A stretch of DNA of 64,000 nt from Bog-473 sp963726005 (GCA_963726005.1 CAVSAT010000002.1:372001-436000), one strand, 5' to 3'; shown: positions 41,230 through 51,217, counted from the stretch's first letter. A program made the numbers and translations. Notes: generated from the letters alone by a model not told the origin.

Positions 41230-43347
41230 TCAAGGGCCCGGTTTCGTCGTGCTGGTCGTGCTCGTGCCGGCGGTGCCCGTCGTGCCGGGCGTCGTGGTCG
41301 TGGTCGACGTGGTCGGCGTCCCGAGCGGCGCGTTGGCCGTCGGTGCGGTCTGCCGGGGCGGGGCGGCCGGCGTCGGCGTCTTCACCTGCGGGCTGAGGGG
41401 GTTGGCCGCGAGGTAATTGAAGATGTTGCGCACCAGTGGCGCCGCGGCCTGGGCGCCGTAGCCACCCTGGTCGATCACCGCCAGCACGAGGTACGTCGGG
41501 TTCGGGTTGGGGCCGAAGGCAACGAACCAGCTGTTGGGCTCGAGACCCTGCTGGTTCGAGGCGGTGCCCGTCTTGCCGGCCAGGTTCCACGACGTCGGGA
41601 AGCCCTGAAAGTCTCCGTAGGCGGTGCCGTTGGGATTGGAGACGACGCCCTCGAAACCCTGGAGCATGGCCGAGTAGTTGGCCGGGGAGATGCCCACGTG
41701 CCCGGTCACTTGCGGCGCCAGCTTCTTGATGACCCTCCCGGTGAGGGGGTCGACGATTTCGCTGGCCACCTGCGGGGCGTAGCGGGTTCCCCCGTTGGCG
41801 AAGGTCGAGTAGGCCACCGCCTGCTCGATGGGCGTCAGCACGGTCTCACCCTGGCCGAAGGCCATCTCGATGTTGTCACCGGTGTACCACGAGCCGGCGT
41901 AGGGAAAGGCCTTGGGGGCCTCGGCGTGGAGCTTGGCCCGGGTCAGGTAGCCGTCGAGGCGTCCCTGCGCCTCCCCGGGGAGGTCGATGCCGGTGATCGT
42001 CCCCTCGCCGTACGCGGTGGCCTCGTTCTGGATGGGCGTGTCGCCATACTGACCGCGGGCGGCCCAGAACATGTCGCCCAGGTTGTAGAAGAACGAATCG
42101 CTCGAGACCGTGAGCGCGCCCGAGATGTTGTATTCCCCGGTCCCGTCGCCGGGGTTGTCGTTCAGCACGCAGCCCTGGGTGCTGACCACTCCCGCGGCCG
42201 GGCAGCCCGGGATCTTGAAGCTGCCGGTGTCGTTGTAGTACTTGTCGACCGGCCACAACCCGTCCTGCAGGGCTGCCGTGGCCGTCACGAGCTTGAACGT
42301 CGACCCGGGGGTGTACTGGCCCTCGATGGCGTAATTGTTCTCCGCGCCGGACGCCTGCAGGGCGGTGAAGTTGGCCGAGGAGATGCCCCCCACCCACTGG
42401 TTGAGGTCGTAGTTGGGGTAGGAGGCAAGGGCGAGCACCTGGCCGTTCTGCGGGTTCATCACGACGACGGCACCGTCCTTTGCGGGCGGATACCGGTTGT
42501 CGATGGCGTCGAGCGTGTTGCGGTCGGCCATGATCTGCTGCTGGAGGTCGTTCTGCACCTGCTGCTGGAGCCCGGCGTCGATGTTCAGCACGACCGAGTT
42601 GCCGATCTGCGGGGCGGTCGTGCTGAGCGTGCCGACCACCGTGCCCTTGCTGTCGACCGAGAGGGCCTGTCGGCCGGCGACGCCGCGGAGGTAGGGCTCG
42701 TACTGGGCCTCGATCCCCGACACGCCGACCTGGCTCCCCTGGGTGTAGCCGTCATTGGGATGGGCGGCCAGGTAGGCCGGTGAGATGTCGCCGACGTAGC
42801 CGAGGATGTGCGTGCCGGTGGTCCCTCCCTGGGGATAGGTCCGCTGCGCCACCGTTTCGACGCTGACGCCGGGATACTCCGCTTGGTGCGTCTGTAGGAA
42901 CTGCACGGTGGCGGCGGACACACCGACCGCGACGGGGACCGGCTCGTACGGGCTGTACTGGTTGTTGTTGACGGACGCCTGCACCTGCTTCGGCGTCTGC
43001 CCCACCAGCGCGGCCACCATGCCGATGATGCCCGGGTTCTGCGCCGCTTCGGCGCGCGAGAGCAGGATCTCCTCCTGCGGGACGTTGGACACGAGGACGG
43101 TGGCGTTGCGGTCGACGATCTCGCCCCGCGGCGCCGGGATGCTGGCTACCCGCACCTGGTTGCGTGTCACCGCCGCGGCGTAGGTCTTGCCCTCCACCAC
43201 TTGGAGCGTCCACAGCCGTAGGACGAGGACGCCGAAGAGGAGCAGCACCGCGATCCCCACGACGCGCAGGCGGAGGCTCGGCCGCGAGTCCTCCTCCTCG
43301 GGCGAGCCGACGATGGAGGCGACGTTGACGCTCTTGCGCGGCCGCAT
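41230..43347 (-). CDS. mrdA: penicillin-binding protein 2 (elongasome transpeptidase)
   Basis: Class B PBP that cross-links peptidoglycan during side-wall growth. It has 705 residues: a membrane anchor at about residues 27-47 (LRVVGIAVLLLFGVLVLRL), the dimerisation domain (SIPAPRGEIVDRN), and the transpeptidase domain with S349-T-F-K352, SSDSFF in the second-motif region and K592-T-G. The last 45 residues are a Pro/Thr tail (TPTTSTTTTTPGTTGTAG). It is last in the mreBCD operon. Start ATG 43345-43347 follows a long hairpin. Confidence 0.95.
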   Translation of the reverse strand: MRPRKSVNVASIVGSPEEEDSRPSLRLRVVGIAVLLLFGVLVLRLWTLQVVEGKTYAAAVTRNQVRVASIPAPRGEIVDRNATVLVSNVPQEEILLSRAEAAQNPGIIGMVAALVGQTPKQVQASVNNNQYSPYEPVPVAVGVSAATVQFLQTHQAEYPGVSVETVAQRTYPQGGTTGTHILGYVGDISPAYLAAHPNDGYTQGSQVGVSGIEAQYEPYLRGVAGRQALSVDSKGTVVGTLSTTAPQIGNSVVLNIDAGLQQQVQNDLQQQIMADRNTLDAIDNRYPPAKDGAVVVMNPQNGQVLALASYPNYDLNQWVGGISSANFTALQASGAENNYAIEGQYTPGSTFKLVTATAALQDGLWPVDKYYNDTGSFKIPGCPAAGVVSTQGCVLNDNPGDGTGEYNISGALTVSSDSFFYNLGDMFWAARGQYGDTPIQNEATAYGEGTITGIDLPGEAQGRLDGYLTRAKLHAEAPKAFPYAGSWYTGDNIEMAFGQGETVLTPIEQAVAYSTFANGGTRYAPQVASEIVDPLTGRVIKKLAPQVTGHVGISPANYSAMLQGFEGVVSNPNGTAYGDFQGFPTSWNLAGKTGTASNQQGLEPNSWFVAFGPNPNPTYLVLAVIDQGGYGAQAAAPLVRNIFNYLAANPLSPQVKTPTPAAPPRQTAPTANAPLGTPTTSTTTTTPGTTGTAGTSTTSTTKPGP

Positions 43348-43356
43348 GCGGGGCTG

Positions 43357-43389
43357 GCGCGCCGCGCTCCGCCGCGAGCGGCGGCGCGC
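43357..43389 (-). promoter_or_regulatory. strong stem-loop just upstream of mrdA
   Basis: A 13-base-pair stem (43357-43369 with 43376-43389, one bulged base at 43380) around a six-base loop, ending ten bases before the mrdA ATG. No T run follows on the coding strand. It could limit mrdA translation, act as a processing site, or attenuate transcription in the mreD-mrdA gap. Confidence 0.5.
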
Positions 43390-43450
43390 GGTCGGGTCGA
43401 GGGCTTGGGGTGGAGCCGGTCCCCGCGGATGGGGTGGCGGAGTGTCCGCT

Positions 43451-43987
43451 TCACCAGAGCCTGCCGTCGGTCTGGGCCGGGACCAGCGAGCGGCGGTTGC
43501 TCTCCCCGGCGAGGGCCCATCGCATGAGCCGGGTGACCGGGAGTATGAGCACGACGCTCGAGATGCTCACGACGAGGAAGAGCGCGAGGAAGTCGATCTG
43601 CACCATTTGGTCCTGTCCGAGGATCGCGCCGAGCACGGCGAACAGCATGTCCGCTGCGACGCTCCCCGCGAGCGCGGCAACCGGCTTGAGCCAGGTCGCC
43701 CGGGGGTCGACCGGCGTCGCGAGCGACCCGGTGACGTACCCCAGCAGGCATCCGACCAGGGCGGACAGCCCGAAGGGTGTCGGAAGCACCAGGTCGAAGG
43801 CCAGCCCGGCCCAGAACCCGACGATGGCGCCCGTCTCGGGGCCGTCGATCAGTGCGGCGCTGATGGGGAGCAGCCAGAGGAGGTCAGGGTGGACGCCACC
43901 GATCCGCAACGAAATGATCACCGTCTGTTGCACCATGAGCACGACGAAGATCACCAGCGCCACGCGCGCCACGGAGCGGGCCGTCAT
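43451..43987 (-). CDS. mreD: rod shape-determining protein MreD
   Basis: Integral membrane elongasome component of 178 residues with about five hydrophobic segments (VALVIFVVLMVQQTVIISL, LLWLLPISAAL, GAIVGFWAGLAFDLVL, GYVTGSL, LFLVVSISSVVLILPV). It has the family's D-L-x-x-P-T-P-F-G-L-S-A-L loop (LVLPTPFGLSALVG). ATG 43985-43987 overlaps the mreC stop (ATGA). Confidence 0.9.
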   Translation of the reverse strand: MTARSVARVALVIFVVLMVQQTVIISLRIGGVHPDLLWLLPISAALIDGPETGAIVGFWAGLAFDLVLPTPFGLSALVGCLLGYVTGSLATPVDPRATWLKPVAALAGSVAADMLFAVLGAILGQDQMVQIDFLALFLVVSISSVVLILPVTRLMRWALAGESNRRSLVPAQTDGRLW

Positions 43988-44820
43988 GCCGGCGGCACCC
44001 ACTGCACGACGTCGACGTAGGCCAGCTGGCTGAGGTTGGCCGCCGGATTCACGGCGATGCTCTCCTGGCTCGCCCCCGCGGCCGTGTGGAAGGACCCGAC
44101 GGTCGCGACCGGAATCCCCGGCGGGTACGACGCAGCGACGAGCCCGCTCGTGTACATCTCCTCGCCCTTGTGCAGCGGCGTCCGCGGCGCCACCAGGTCC
44201 GCCGTCATGGAGTTGGAAGGGCCCTGGCCGTCGACGATGCCGGTGTACTGGTTGCGCGCACCGAACACCACGCCGACCTTGGACTGCCCGTCGGTGACGA
44301 GGCGGACGACCGACGTGTGATGGAACGCCTGGATCACCTGACCGACGAGCCCGCCCGATCCCACGACCGGGAAGTTGACATCGACACCCTCGTCGCGACC
44401 TTTGTCCAGCGTGATCGTCGCCGTGAAGTTCGACGAATACTCGTTCTGCGTCTGCGCGGTGACGATCGGCAGCGACTGCAGGAACGGGAGGTTCTGGAGC
44501 GCCGTGAGCTCGCGCAGTTGGTTCTCCTCGAAAGCCCGCTCGCTCCGCGCCGCCCGGAGCTGACCGATGGTCCGCTGCAGCTGCTCGTTCTGGGCCTGCA
44601 GCGAGCCGTAGTTGAAGGCACCGGCGAAGAAGTTGCCGACCGGGCTGATGATGTCGAGCACACCCTGGCGCAGCGGCGCATAGACATCATTGGCCGCCGA
44701 CTTGATCCCCGAGGTCAGGCTGTGCGTCCGCCCGTTGAGGTCGAACGAGATGAGCGACAACGACACCACGACCAGGATGATGACCGTGAGCGTGCGGCGC
44801 GACCGCCGGGACCGGGCCAC
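43984..44820 (-). CDS. mreC: rod shape-determining protein MreC
   Basis: Bitopic scaffold of the elongasome, 278 residues. It has an Arg-rich cytoplasmic start, a membrane helix at about residues 11-28, a coiled coil around residues 75-110 (QAQNEQLQRTIGQLRAARSE) and the beta-barrel domain (ATITLDKGRDEGVDVNFPVV, GLVGQVIQ, GEEMYTSGLVA). GTG start 44818-44820, 22 bases after mreB. Confidence 0.93.
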   Translation of the reverse strand: MARSRRSRRTLTVIILVVVSLSLISFDLNGRTHSLTSGIKSAANDVYAPLRQGVLDIISPVGNFFAGAFNYGSLQAQNEQLQRTIGQLRAARSERAFEENQLRELTALQNLPFLQSLPIVTAQTQNEYSSNFTATITLDKGRDEGVDVNFPVVGSGGLVGQVIQAFHHTSVVRLVTDGQSKVGVVFGARNQYTGIVDGQGPSNSMTADLVAPRTPLHKGEEMYTSGLVAASYPPGIPVATVGSFHTAAGASQESIAVNPAANLSQLAYVDVVQWVPPA

Positions 44821-44842
44821 CCAGGAGAAACCGGTCGATACG

Positions 44843-45874
44843 TCAGCGCGTGGAGGTGGTGATCAGCACCCGCTTCAGCGCGTCGAATTCTTCAAGGCAC
44901 TGACCGCTGCCCACGGCCACGCAGTTGAGCGGGTCCCGGGCCACCACGATCGGCATGCCCGTCTCGTGCTGCAGGCGCGCCTCGAGCCCGTGCAACAGCG
45001 CTCCCCCGCCGGTCAGCACGATCCCCTGCTCCATGATGTCGGCCGCCAGCTCGGGCGGCGTCCGGTCCAGCGTGACCTTGACCGCGTCGATGATGGCGGA
45101 GACGGGTTCCTCGATGGCCCGGCGGATCTCGTCGGTGGAGACGACGATCGTCTTGGGAAGCCCGCTCACGAGGTCGCGCCCGCGTATCTCGGCGTGCAGC
45201 TCCTGCTCCAGCGGGTAGGCCGACCCGAGTGTGATCTTGATCTCCTCTGCGGTGCGCTCCCCCAGCGCGAGGCTGAACTCCTTCTTGACGAACGACACGA
45301 TCGCCTCGTCGAGCTCGTCGCCGCCGATGCGCACGGACTGGCTCGTGACGATGCCGCCGAGGGAGATGACGGCGACCTCGGTCGTGCCACCGCCGATGTC
45401 GACGACCATGTTGCCCGTCGGCTCGTGCACCGGCAGGCCGGCACCGATGGCCGCTGCCATCGGCTCCTCGATGATGTAGGCCCGGCGTGCCCCGGCGTAC
45501 TCGGCTGCCTCCATGACCGCACGGCGCTCCACGCCGGTGATGCCCGAGGGCACGCAGATCACCATGCGCGGCTTGGCGAAGCGGCGCTGGTGCACCCGGT
45601 GGATGAAGTAGCGCAACATTTTCTCGCAGATCTCGAAGTCCGCGATGACGCCGTCCTTCAGGGGCCGGATGGCCTGGATGTTCGACGGTGTGCGCCCGAT
45701 CATCCGCTTGGCCTCCGCCCCCACCGCCAGCGGGCGTCCGTCCTTGATGTCGACCGCGACCACGGATGGCTCGTTCAGCACGATCCCGCGGCCGCGGACG
45801 TACACCAGTGTGTTGGCGGTGCCGAGGTCGACTGCCATGTCACGACCAAGGAGGGAAAGACGATTTTCGGCCAT
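44843..45874 (-). CDS. mreB: rod shape-determining protein MreB
   Basis: Actin-like filament protein that orients side-wall synthesis. The 343-residue product has DMAVDLGTANTLVYVRG (phosphate 1), VVDIGGGTTEVAVISLGGIV [phosphate 2 region] and GIVLTGGGALLHGLE (adenosine). ATG 45872-45874 follows GGGAG. A complete mreB-mreC-mreD-mrdA order indicates a rod-shaped cell with lateral growth, unlike apically growing mycobacteria. No rodA is present in the window. Confidence 0.96.
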   Translation of the reverse strand: MAENRLSLLGRDMAVDLGTANTLVYVRGRGIVLNEPSVVAVDIKDGRPLAVGAEAKRMIGRTPSNIQAIRPLKDGVIADFEICEKMLRYFIHRVHQRRFAKPRMVICVPSGITGVERRAVMEAAEYAGARRAYIIEEPMAAAIGAGLPVHEPTGNMVVDIGGGTTEVAVISLGGIVTSQSVRIGGDELDEAIVSFVKKEFSLALGERTAEEIKITLGSAYPLEQELHAEIRGRDLVSGLPKTIVVSTDEIRRAIEEPVSAIIDAVKVTLDRTPPELAADIMEQGIVLTGGGALLHGLEARLQHETGMPIVVARDPLNCVAVGSGQCLEEFDALKRVLITTSTR

Positions 45875-46043
45875 AGCTGGAACTCTCCCGAGGGAATGCG
45901 GCGGGGGGAACCGGGGGAACCGGGACCCGTGATGGTGCGGCCACAGGCTATGGGACTCGGGCAGGGTTCACAAGGCGGAGCGCCTGCGACGCCTATCTGA
46001 ACTGGCAATTGAGTACGCGGGACGCGGCGATCCCGCGCAACGG

Positions 46044-46460
46044 TCAGGTCGTCGGGAGGCCCGGGAAGAAGAGCGCGATCTCCCGCGCGGCGGACTCGTG
46101 GGAGTCGGACCCGTGCACGAGGTTCTCCGTCGTCTCGATCGCGAGCTCACCGCGGATGGTGCCCGGCGCCGCCTCGGCGGGATTCGTGGCGCCCACCATC
46201 AAGCGCACCGTGGCAAAGGTGTCCTTCGGCCCCTCGACGACCATGACGAGGGAAGGCGAGCGCGTGATGAAGGTCACCAGGTCACTGAAGAAAGGGCGCT
46301 CCCGGTGCTCGGCATAGTGCGCTTCGGCCACCTCCTTGGTGATGGTCCGGAGCTCGGCCGCGACCAGGCGCAGCTTCTTGCGCTCCAGCCTACTGATGAT
46401 CTCACCGGCCAGGCCCCGCTCGACGCCGTCGGGCTTCACAATGACAAGGGTGCGGTCCAC
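46044..46460 (-). CDS. ndk: nucleoside diphosphate kinase
   Basis: Balances nucleoside triphosphates through a phosphohistidine intermediate. The 138-residue protein has the catalytic His116 in NLVHGSDSHESA, KPDGVERGLAGEII near the start and ERPFFSDLVTFI. Start GTG 46458-46460, nine bases after a TAGTGT box. Confidence 0.97.
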   Translation of the reverse strand: MDRTLVIVKPDGVERGLAGEIISRLERKKLRLVAAELRTITKEVAEAHYAEHRERPFFSDLVTFITRSPSLVMVVEGPKDTFATVRLMVGATNPAEAAPGTIRGELAIETTENLVHGSDSHESAAREIALFFPGLPTT

Positions 46461-46469
46461 GAGGAGTCG

Positions 46470-46475
46470 ACACTA
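46470..46475 (-). promoter_or_regulatory. -10 box of ndk (leaderless or near-leaderless)
   Basis: TAGTGT, nine bases before the GTG at 46460; no ribosome binding site lies between. Confidence 0.5.
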
Positions 46476-46505
46476 CCAACCCGCGCGCAACATGTCCGGC
46501 CGCCG

Positions 46506-47865
46506 TCAGCGACCGGCTTCCTCCCACGGGACGGCCGAGGCGAGCGCGTCGGCGCCGCGCCGTGCCCACCACGTAGAGCGATCCCGCCACGATGACGAGC
46601 CCGTCGGCATCGACCATCCCACGCGCCACGCGCAGCGCGTCGCGCACGTCGGGCTCCGCGTAGACGGCCAGCCCGAGCGCGCGCGCTGCCTCGGTCACTG
46701 CGGCGACCGACATCGCGCGCGGCGAGTCGGGCTCGCAGGCAACGATCGCGGTCACACCGGCGGAGGCCAACGGCGCGAGCATGGCCGAGGGATCGCGACC
46801 GGACAGCATGCCGACCACGGCCACCGCGACGCCGTCGACGGCGAACTCGTCGCGCAACGCGTCGCCGAGTGCCGCCATGCCCGCCGCGTTGTGCGCGCCG
46901 TCGAGCAGGAGAAGGGGCCGCCTTCCGAGCACCTCGAGCCGGCCGGGCACGCGCACCGCGGCCAGCCCCTCCTGCACCAGTTCGGCGGTCAGAGGTTCAC
47001 CGAAGAACGCCTCCACCGCCGCCAGCGCCACCGCGGCGTTGGTGCTCTGGTGGGCGCCGTGCAGCGGGAGCAGGACGTCCTCGTAGCGCCCACCCGGGGT
47101 CCACAACGTGAGGAGACGCCCGCCGACCGCCACCTGGTTGGACGCACAGCCGAAGTCTCTCCCCGCCACCCAGATGGAGGCCGCGCCGACGTCCCGGCCG
47201 CGCCGGACCACGATGTCGAGCAGGTCAGGGGCCATTTCCCCCACGACGACCCTGCTCCCCGGCTCGATGATCCCGGCCTTGTCGGCGGCGATCCCCTCGA
47301 GCGTCGGGCCCAGGACGTCGGTGTGGTCGAAACTCACGTTCGTGAGGACGGCGACGTCGCCACGCACGACGTTGGTGGAGTCCCACGTCCCCCCGAGGCC
47401 CACCTCGACGACCATGGCGTCGACCGCCTCGGCGGCGAACCACGACAGGGCAGCCGCGGTGAGCAACTCGAAACGGGTCGGGCGTTCAGGGAGCAGCCCT
47501 TCGAGCAGGGCCAGCTCGGTCAGCACGTCGGTGAGCGACGCATCGTCGATGGGTTGCGCGTCGTAGGCCAGGCGCTCGGCGACGACGTGCAGGTTCGGAC
47601 TCGTGAAGGTCCCGACGGTCAGCCCCTTGGCCATGAGCATCGTGGTCGCCATGGCCGAGGTCGACCCCTTGCCGTTGGTGCCCGTGACGTGGATGGAGGG
47701 GATGGAATCCTGGGGATCACCGATCAACGTGGTGAGCGCGCGCATGCGGTCGAGCGTCGGCAGGGCCCGGCGCGAGGGCATCTGCGCCTCGAGATTGATG
47801 TGGGAGTCGAGCCAGGCCAGCGCGTCTTCGAGCCCGCCGAAGGGCGGGGACACCGGCTCGTCCAC
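46506..47865 (-). CDS. folC: bifunctional folylpolyglutamate/dihydrofolate synthase (one inserted base near the end)
   Basis: Adds glutamate to dihydropteroate and folates. The Mur-ligase fold has the P-loop HVTGTNGKGSTSAM, TSPNLHVVAERL, VEVGLGGTWDSTNVV, SFDHTDVLG, HGAHQSTNAAVAL and LLLLDGAHNAAG. As written the frame passes the natural end and overlaps ndk. Removing one G near 46558 gives TARADALASAVPWEEAGR and a TGA at 46506-46508, at 453 codons. Start GTG 47863-47865 lies 20 bases after clpX. valS, often between clpX and folC, is absent here. Confidence 0.92.
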
Positions 47866-47885
47866 GGCGACGGGCTCCTGTCGGG

Positions 47886-49163
47886 TCAGGACGCGGCGCG
47901 GCGGGAGCGGGACGCCTTGGCCGGCGTGCCCCCGAGCGGCACCAACGTCGGAGCAACCCGGTCGAGCACCACCGAGCGGTCCACCACGCACTTGCCCACG
48001 TCGGTGCGACTGGGCAGGTCGTACATCACGTCGAGCAGCACCTCTTCGAGGATGGCCCGGAGGCCGCGGGCGCCCGTGCCGCGCAACAACGCCTGCTCGG
48101 CCACGGCCTCGAGCGCGTCGGGCGTGAACTCGAGCTCAACGTTGTCGAGTGCGAAGACCCGCTCGTACTGCCGCGTCAGCGCGTTCTTCGGCTCGACGAG
48201 GATCTGCACCAGCGCGTCCTTGAAGAGCGGTGAGACCGCGCTCACCACGGGCAGGCGGCCGATGAACTCGGGGATGAGCCCGAACTTGATGAGGTCCTCG
48301 GGGAGGACGTGGCGCAGGATCTCGCCGTCATCGCGGTCCTTGCGGTGCACCTCGGCCCGGAAGCCGATGCCGCGCTTGCCGATGCGCCCCTCGATCAACC
48401 TGTCCAGCCCCGCAAAGGCCCCGCCGCAGATGAACAGGATGTTCGTGGTGTCGATCTGGATGAACTCCTGGTGCGGGTGCTTGCGCCCGCCCTGGGGCGG
48501 CACGGATGCGGTGGTGCCCTCGAGGATCTTGAGCAAGGCCTGCTGCACGCCTTCGCCCGAGACGTCGCGGGTGATGGACGGGTTCTCGCTCTTGCGGGCA
48601 ATCTTGTCGATCTCGTCGATGTAGATGATGCCGGTCTCCGCCCGCTTCACGTCGTAGTCGGCGGCCTGGATGAGCTTCAAGAGGATGTTCTCGACGTCCT
48701 CGCCCACGTAGCCGGCCTCGGTCAGCGCCGTGGCGTCCGCGATGGCGAAGGGGACGTTGAGCATGCGGGCCAGCGTCTGGGCCAGCAGCGTCTTGCCACA
48801 CCCGGTGGGCCCGAGCAACAAGATGTTCGACTTGGACAGCTCCAGACCGTCCTCCTGGGTCGGCGGCCCGGCCTGCACCCGCTTGTAGTGGTTGTAGACG
48901 GCGACCGAGAGGATCTTCTTGGCGTACTCCTGGCCCACGACGTAGTCGTTGAGGAAGTCGAAGATCTCGCGTGGCTTGGGCAGGTCCTCGAAGTTCAGCT
49001 CGGTGGACTCGTCGCGCTCTTCGGCGATGATGTCGTTGCACAGGTCGATGCACTCGTCGCAGATGTAGACGCCGGGCCCCGCAATGAGCTTCTTGACCTG
49101 CTTCTGCGTCTTGCCACAGAAGCTGCACTTGACGAGATCCCCACCCTCACCGAACTTTGCCAC
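47886..49163 (-). CDS. clpX: ATP-dependent Clp protease ATP-binding subunit ClpX
   Basis: AAA+ unfoldase that feeds ClpP. It has 425 residues: a zinc-binding domain with two CxxC pairs (CSFC and CDEC), Walker A GPTGCGKTLLAQT, GYVGEDVENIL pore loop region, Walker B IIYIDEIDKIA, sensor 1 NILFICGGAF and the sensor 2 Arg in GTGARGLRAI. Start GTG 49161-49163 follows GGGAG. It lies 33 bases from clpP. Confidence 0.97.
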   Translation of the reverse strand: MAKFGEGGDLVKCSFCGKTQKQVKKLIAGPGVYICDECIDLCNDIIAEERDESTELNFEDLPKPREIFDFLNDYVVGQEYAKKILSVAVYNHYKRVQAGPPTQEDGLELSKSNILLLGPTGCGKTLLAQTLARMLNVPFAIADATALTEAGYVGEDVENILLKLIQAADYDVKRAETGIIYIDEIDKIARKSENPSITRDVSGEGVQQALLKILEGTTASVPPQGGRKHPHQEFIQIDTTNILFICGGAFAGLDRLIEGRIGKRGIGFRAEVHRKDRDDGEILRHVLPEDLIKFGLIPEFIGRLPVVSAVSPLFKDALVQILVEPKNALTRQYERVFALDNVELEFTPDALEAVAEQALLRGTGARGLRAILEEVLLDVMYDLPSRTDVGKCVVDRSVVLDRVAPTLVPLGGTPAKASRSRRAAS

Positions 49164-49196
49164 CCGATTGCTTCTCCCGTCCCGATCCCGATGGTC

Positions 49197-49850
49197 CTAC
49201 GCGGCGCCGATGGCTTCGAGCGGGGCGACGTTCCGGGCGGTGATGACCTCGTCGATCACGCCGTAGGTCACCGCCTCCTCCGCCGTCATGATGAAGTCCC
49301 GCTCGGTGTCCTGTGCCACCTTCTCCTGCGTCTGCCCGGTGTCCTCGGCCAGCATCCCCGACAGCAGATCGCGCATGCGGAGGATCTCCTTCGCCTGCAG
49401 CTCGATGTCGCTCGCCTGACCCTCGACGCCGCCCCAGGGTTGGTGCAGCAGGATGCGGGCGTGCGGCAGCGCGAAGCGCTTCCCCTTGGCACCGGCCGCC
49501 AGCAGGACGGCGGCGGCCGACGCAGCCTGCCCGAAGCAGAAGGTCGACACGTCGGCCTTGATGAACTTGAGCGTGTCGTAGATGGCGAAGAGCGCCGTAA
49601 TCTCGCCACCGGGCGAGTTGATGTAGAGGTGGATGTCCTTGTCGGGCTCCTCGGACTCGAGGAAGAGCATCTGGGCACACACGAGGTTCGCCACTACGTC
49701 GTCAACGGGCGTGCCGAGGAAGATGATGCGCTCGCGCAGCAGGCGCGAGTACAGGTCGTAGGCGCGCTCGCCGCGGTTGGACGACTCGATCACCGTGGGG
49801 ACCAGGTAGTTGTACGCCTTCAGTGGGTCCCCCGCACTTTGCATCTTCAC
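49197..49850 (-). CDS. clpP: ATP-dependent Clp protease proteolytic subunit
   Basis: Serine protease subunit of 217 residues with catalytic Ser111 (FGQAASAAAV) and His136 (LPHARILLHQPWGG), and the Asp in the EKVAQDTERD region. ClpP is followed by clpX and preceded by tig. Start GTG 49848-49850 overlaps the tig stop as GTGA, although the ATG at 49844 two codons later is also plausible. A second clpP, usual in actinobacteria, is not adjacent. Confidence 0.96.
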   Translation of the reverse strand: MKMQSAGDPLKAYNYLVPTVIESSNRGERAYDLYSRLLRERIIFLGTPVDDVVANLVCAQMLFLESEEPDKDIHLYINSPGGEITALFAIYDTLKFIKADVSTFCFGQAASAAAVLLAAGAKGKRFALPHARILLHQPWGGVEGQASDIELQAKEILRMRDLLSGMLAEDTGQTQEKVAQDTERDFIMTAEEAVTYGVIDEVITARNVAPLEAIGAA

Positions 49851-51208
49851 TCGCTCTCCTCGTTCTGCTCGACTGCGCTGTCCTTCGAGGCATCAACCTT
49901 GAGGTCGTCCCGGGACATCGGGTTGCCCTCTTCGTCGAAGAGATCCACGTGGTCCAGCAACCACTCCAGTGCTTTGCCCTTGCGCAGCTCCGAGCGTACC
50001 GCGCCGGTCCGCCCGGCCGTGTCGAGTTGCCCACGCAGGTCGGCGGGTGTGGTGCCCATCCGCTCGGCCATGCTGGTTACCTCGGCATTGAGCTCGTCGT
50101 CACTGAGCGTCAACTCTTCGGTCTCCACCAGGGCGCGAAGGGCCAGATCAGCCTTGACCGCGGCCTGTGCGTCCACCCGGACGGCGGCCAGCAGCTCGTC
50201 GGGCGACGTGCCCGTGGCCTGGAAGTACTCGGCCAAACCCAGCTTCTGGGCCTCCAGCCGGTGCTGGAGGTCATGGAGCCGCTCGTTGACCTCGGCGTCG
50301 ACGAGGACCTCGGGAACCACCGCGTCGTCGACCAGCCCCGCCACCGCCTCGATGGTCTTCTGTCGCAGCGCCATCTGGCTCTGCATCAGCTTCACGCGCC
50401 CGATCCTGTCCTCAATGTCGGCCCGGAGCTCGGCCACCGTGGCGAACTCGGAGCTCTCTGCGGCCCACTCGTCGGTCGCCTCGGGAAGCTTCTTGACCTT
50501 GACCTCCTTGACGAGCACCCGGAACGCGACTCTCTGCTCGGGATCGTCAGGACTGGCCGTGTCGAAGGCAAGGATGGCGCCGGCCTTGGCACCGTGCAGC
50601 TCGGCGTCGAGCTCGGGAACCACCGAGGCGGAGCCGACCTCGTAGAGATAGTCGTCGACGCCGACCACTTCGGCGCCCGTCGCATCGTTGCCGTGCAGAT
50701 CGATGGTCACCAGGTCGCCGTCGATGGCGGGGCGGTCCACGACCTCGAGCTCGGCGTCGTTCTCGCGCAGCCGGTCGAGCTGCGCTTGTACTTCGTCCTC
50801 GGTGACGGCCAGGCCGGGCAACGTGACGTGCAGGCCGTCGTAGCCCGGGATGGCGACCAGGGGGCGCACCTGCACCACCGCGTCGAAGGAGACGGCGCCG
50901 CGGTCCTCACCACCTGTGATGTCGATCTCGGGCTGCGCGATCGGATCGAGCTCGGTGTCGACCACGGCGCGGGCGTAGAAGTCCGGCAGCGACTCGCGCA
51001 ATGCCTCGGCGCGTAGTGCGCCCGCTCCACCGAGCCGCGCCTCGAGGACCTTGCGCGGCACCTTGCCCGGACGGAAGCCCGGCACACGCACCTGGCGGGC
51101 GAGCGTGCGCACGACGTCACCGAGCGCGCGATCGAACTCGGGCTCGTCGACCTCCACGCTCAGGCGGACGAGGTTCCCTTCCATCGGCTCTGCAGTGGCA
51201 CGCATCAC
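49847..51208 (-). CDS. tig: trigger factor
   Basis: Ribosome-bound chaperone with prolyl isomerase activity, 453 residues. The ribosome-docking loop GFRPGKVP is at about residues 45-52. The isomerase domain spans about 150-240 (GDLVTIDLHG) and the C-terminal helical arms follow. The start is GTG 51206-51208 or the ATG just after it (51203-51205). A TAGCAT box lies nine bases upstream, so it may be leaderless. Confidence 0.96.
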   Translation of the reverse strand: MMRATAEPMEGNLVRLSVEVDEPEFDRALGDVVRTLARQVRVPGFRPGKVPRKVLEARLGGAGALRAEALRESLPDFYARAVVDTELDPIAQPEIDITGGEDRGAVSFDAVVQVRPLVAIPGYDGLHVTLPGLAVTEDEVQAQLDRLRENDAELEVVDRPAIDGDLVTIDLHGNDATGAEVVGVDDYLYEVGSASVVPELDAELHGAKAGAILAFDTASPDDPEQRVAFRVLVKEVKVKKLPEATDEWAAESSEFATVAELRADIEDRIGRVKLMQSQMALRQKTIEAVAGLVDDAVVPEVLVDAEVNERLHDLQHRLEAQKLGLAEYFQATGTSPDELLAAVRVDAQAAVKADLALRALVETEELTLSDDELNAEVTSMAERMGTTPADLRGQLDTAGRTGAVRSELRKGKALEWLLDHVDLFDEEGNPMSRDDLKVDASKDSAVEQNEESE

Positions 51209-51217
51209 GAACCCGTC

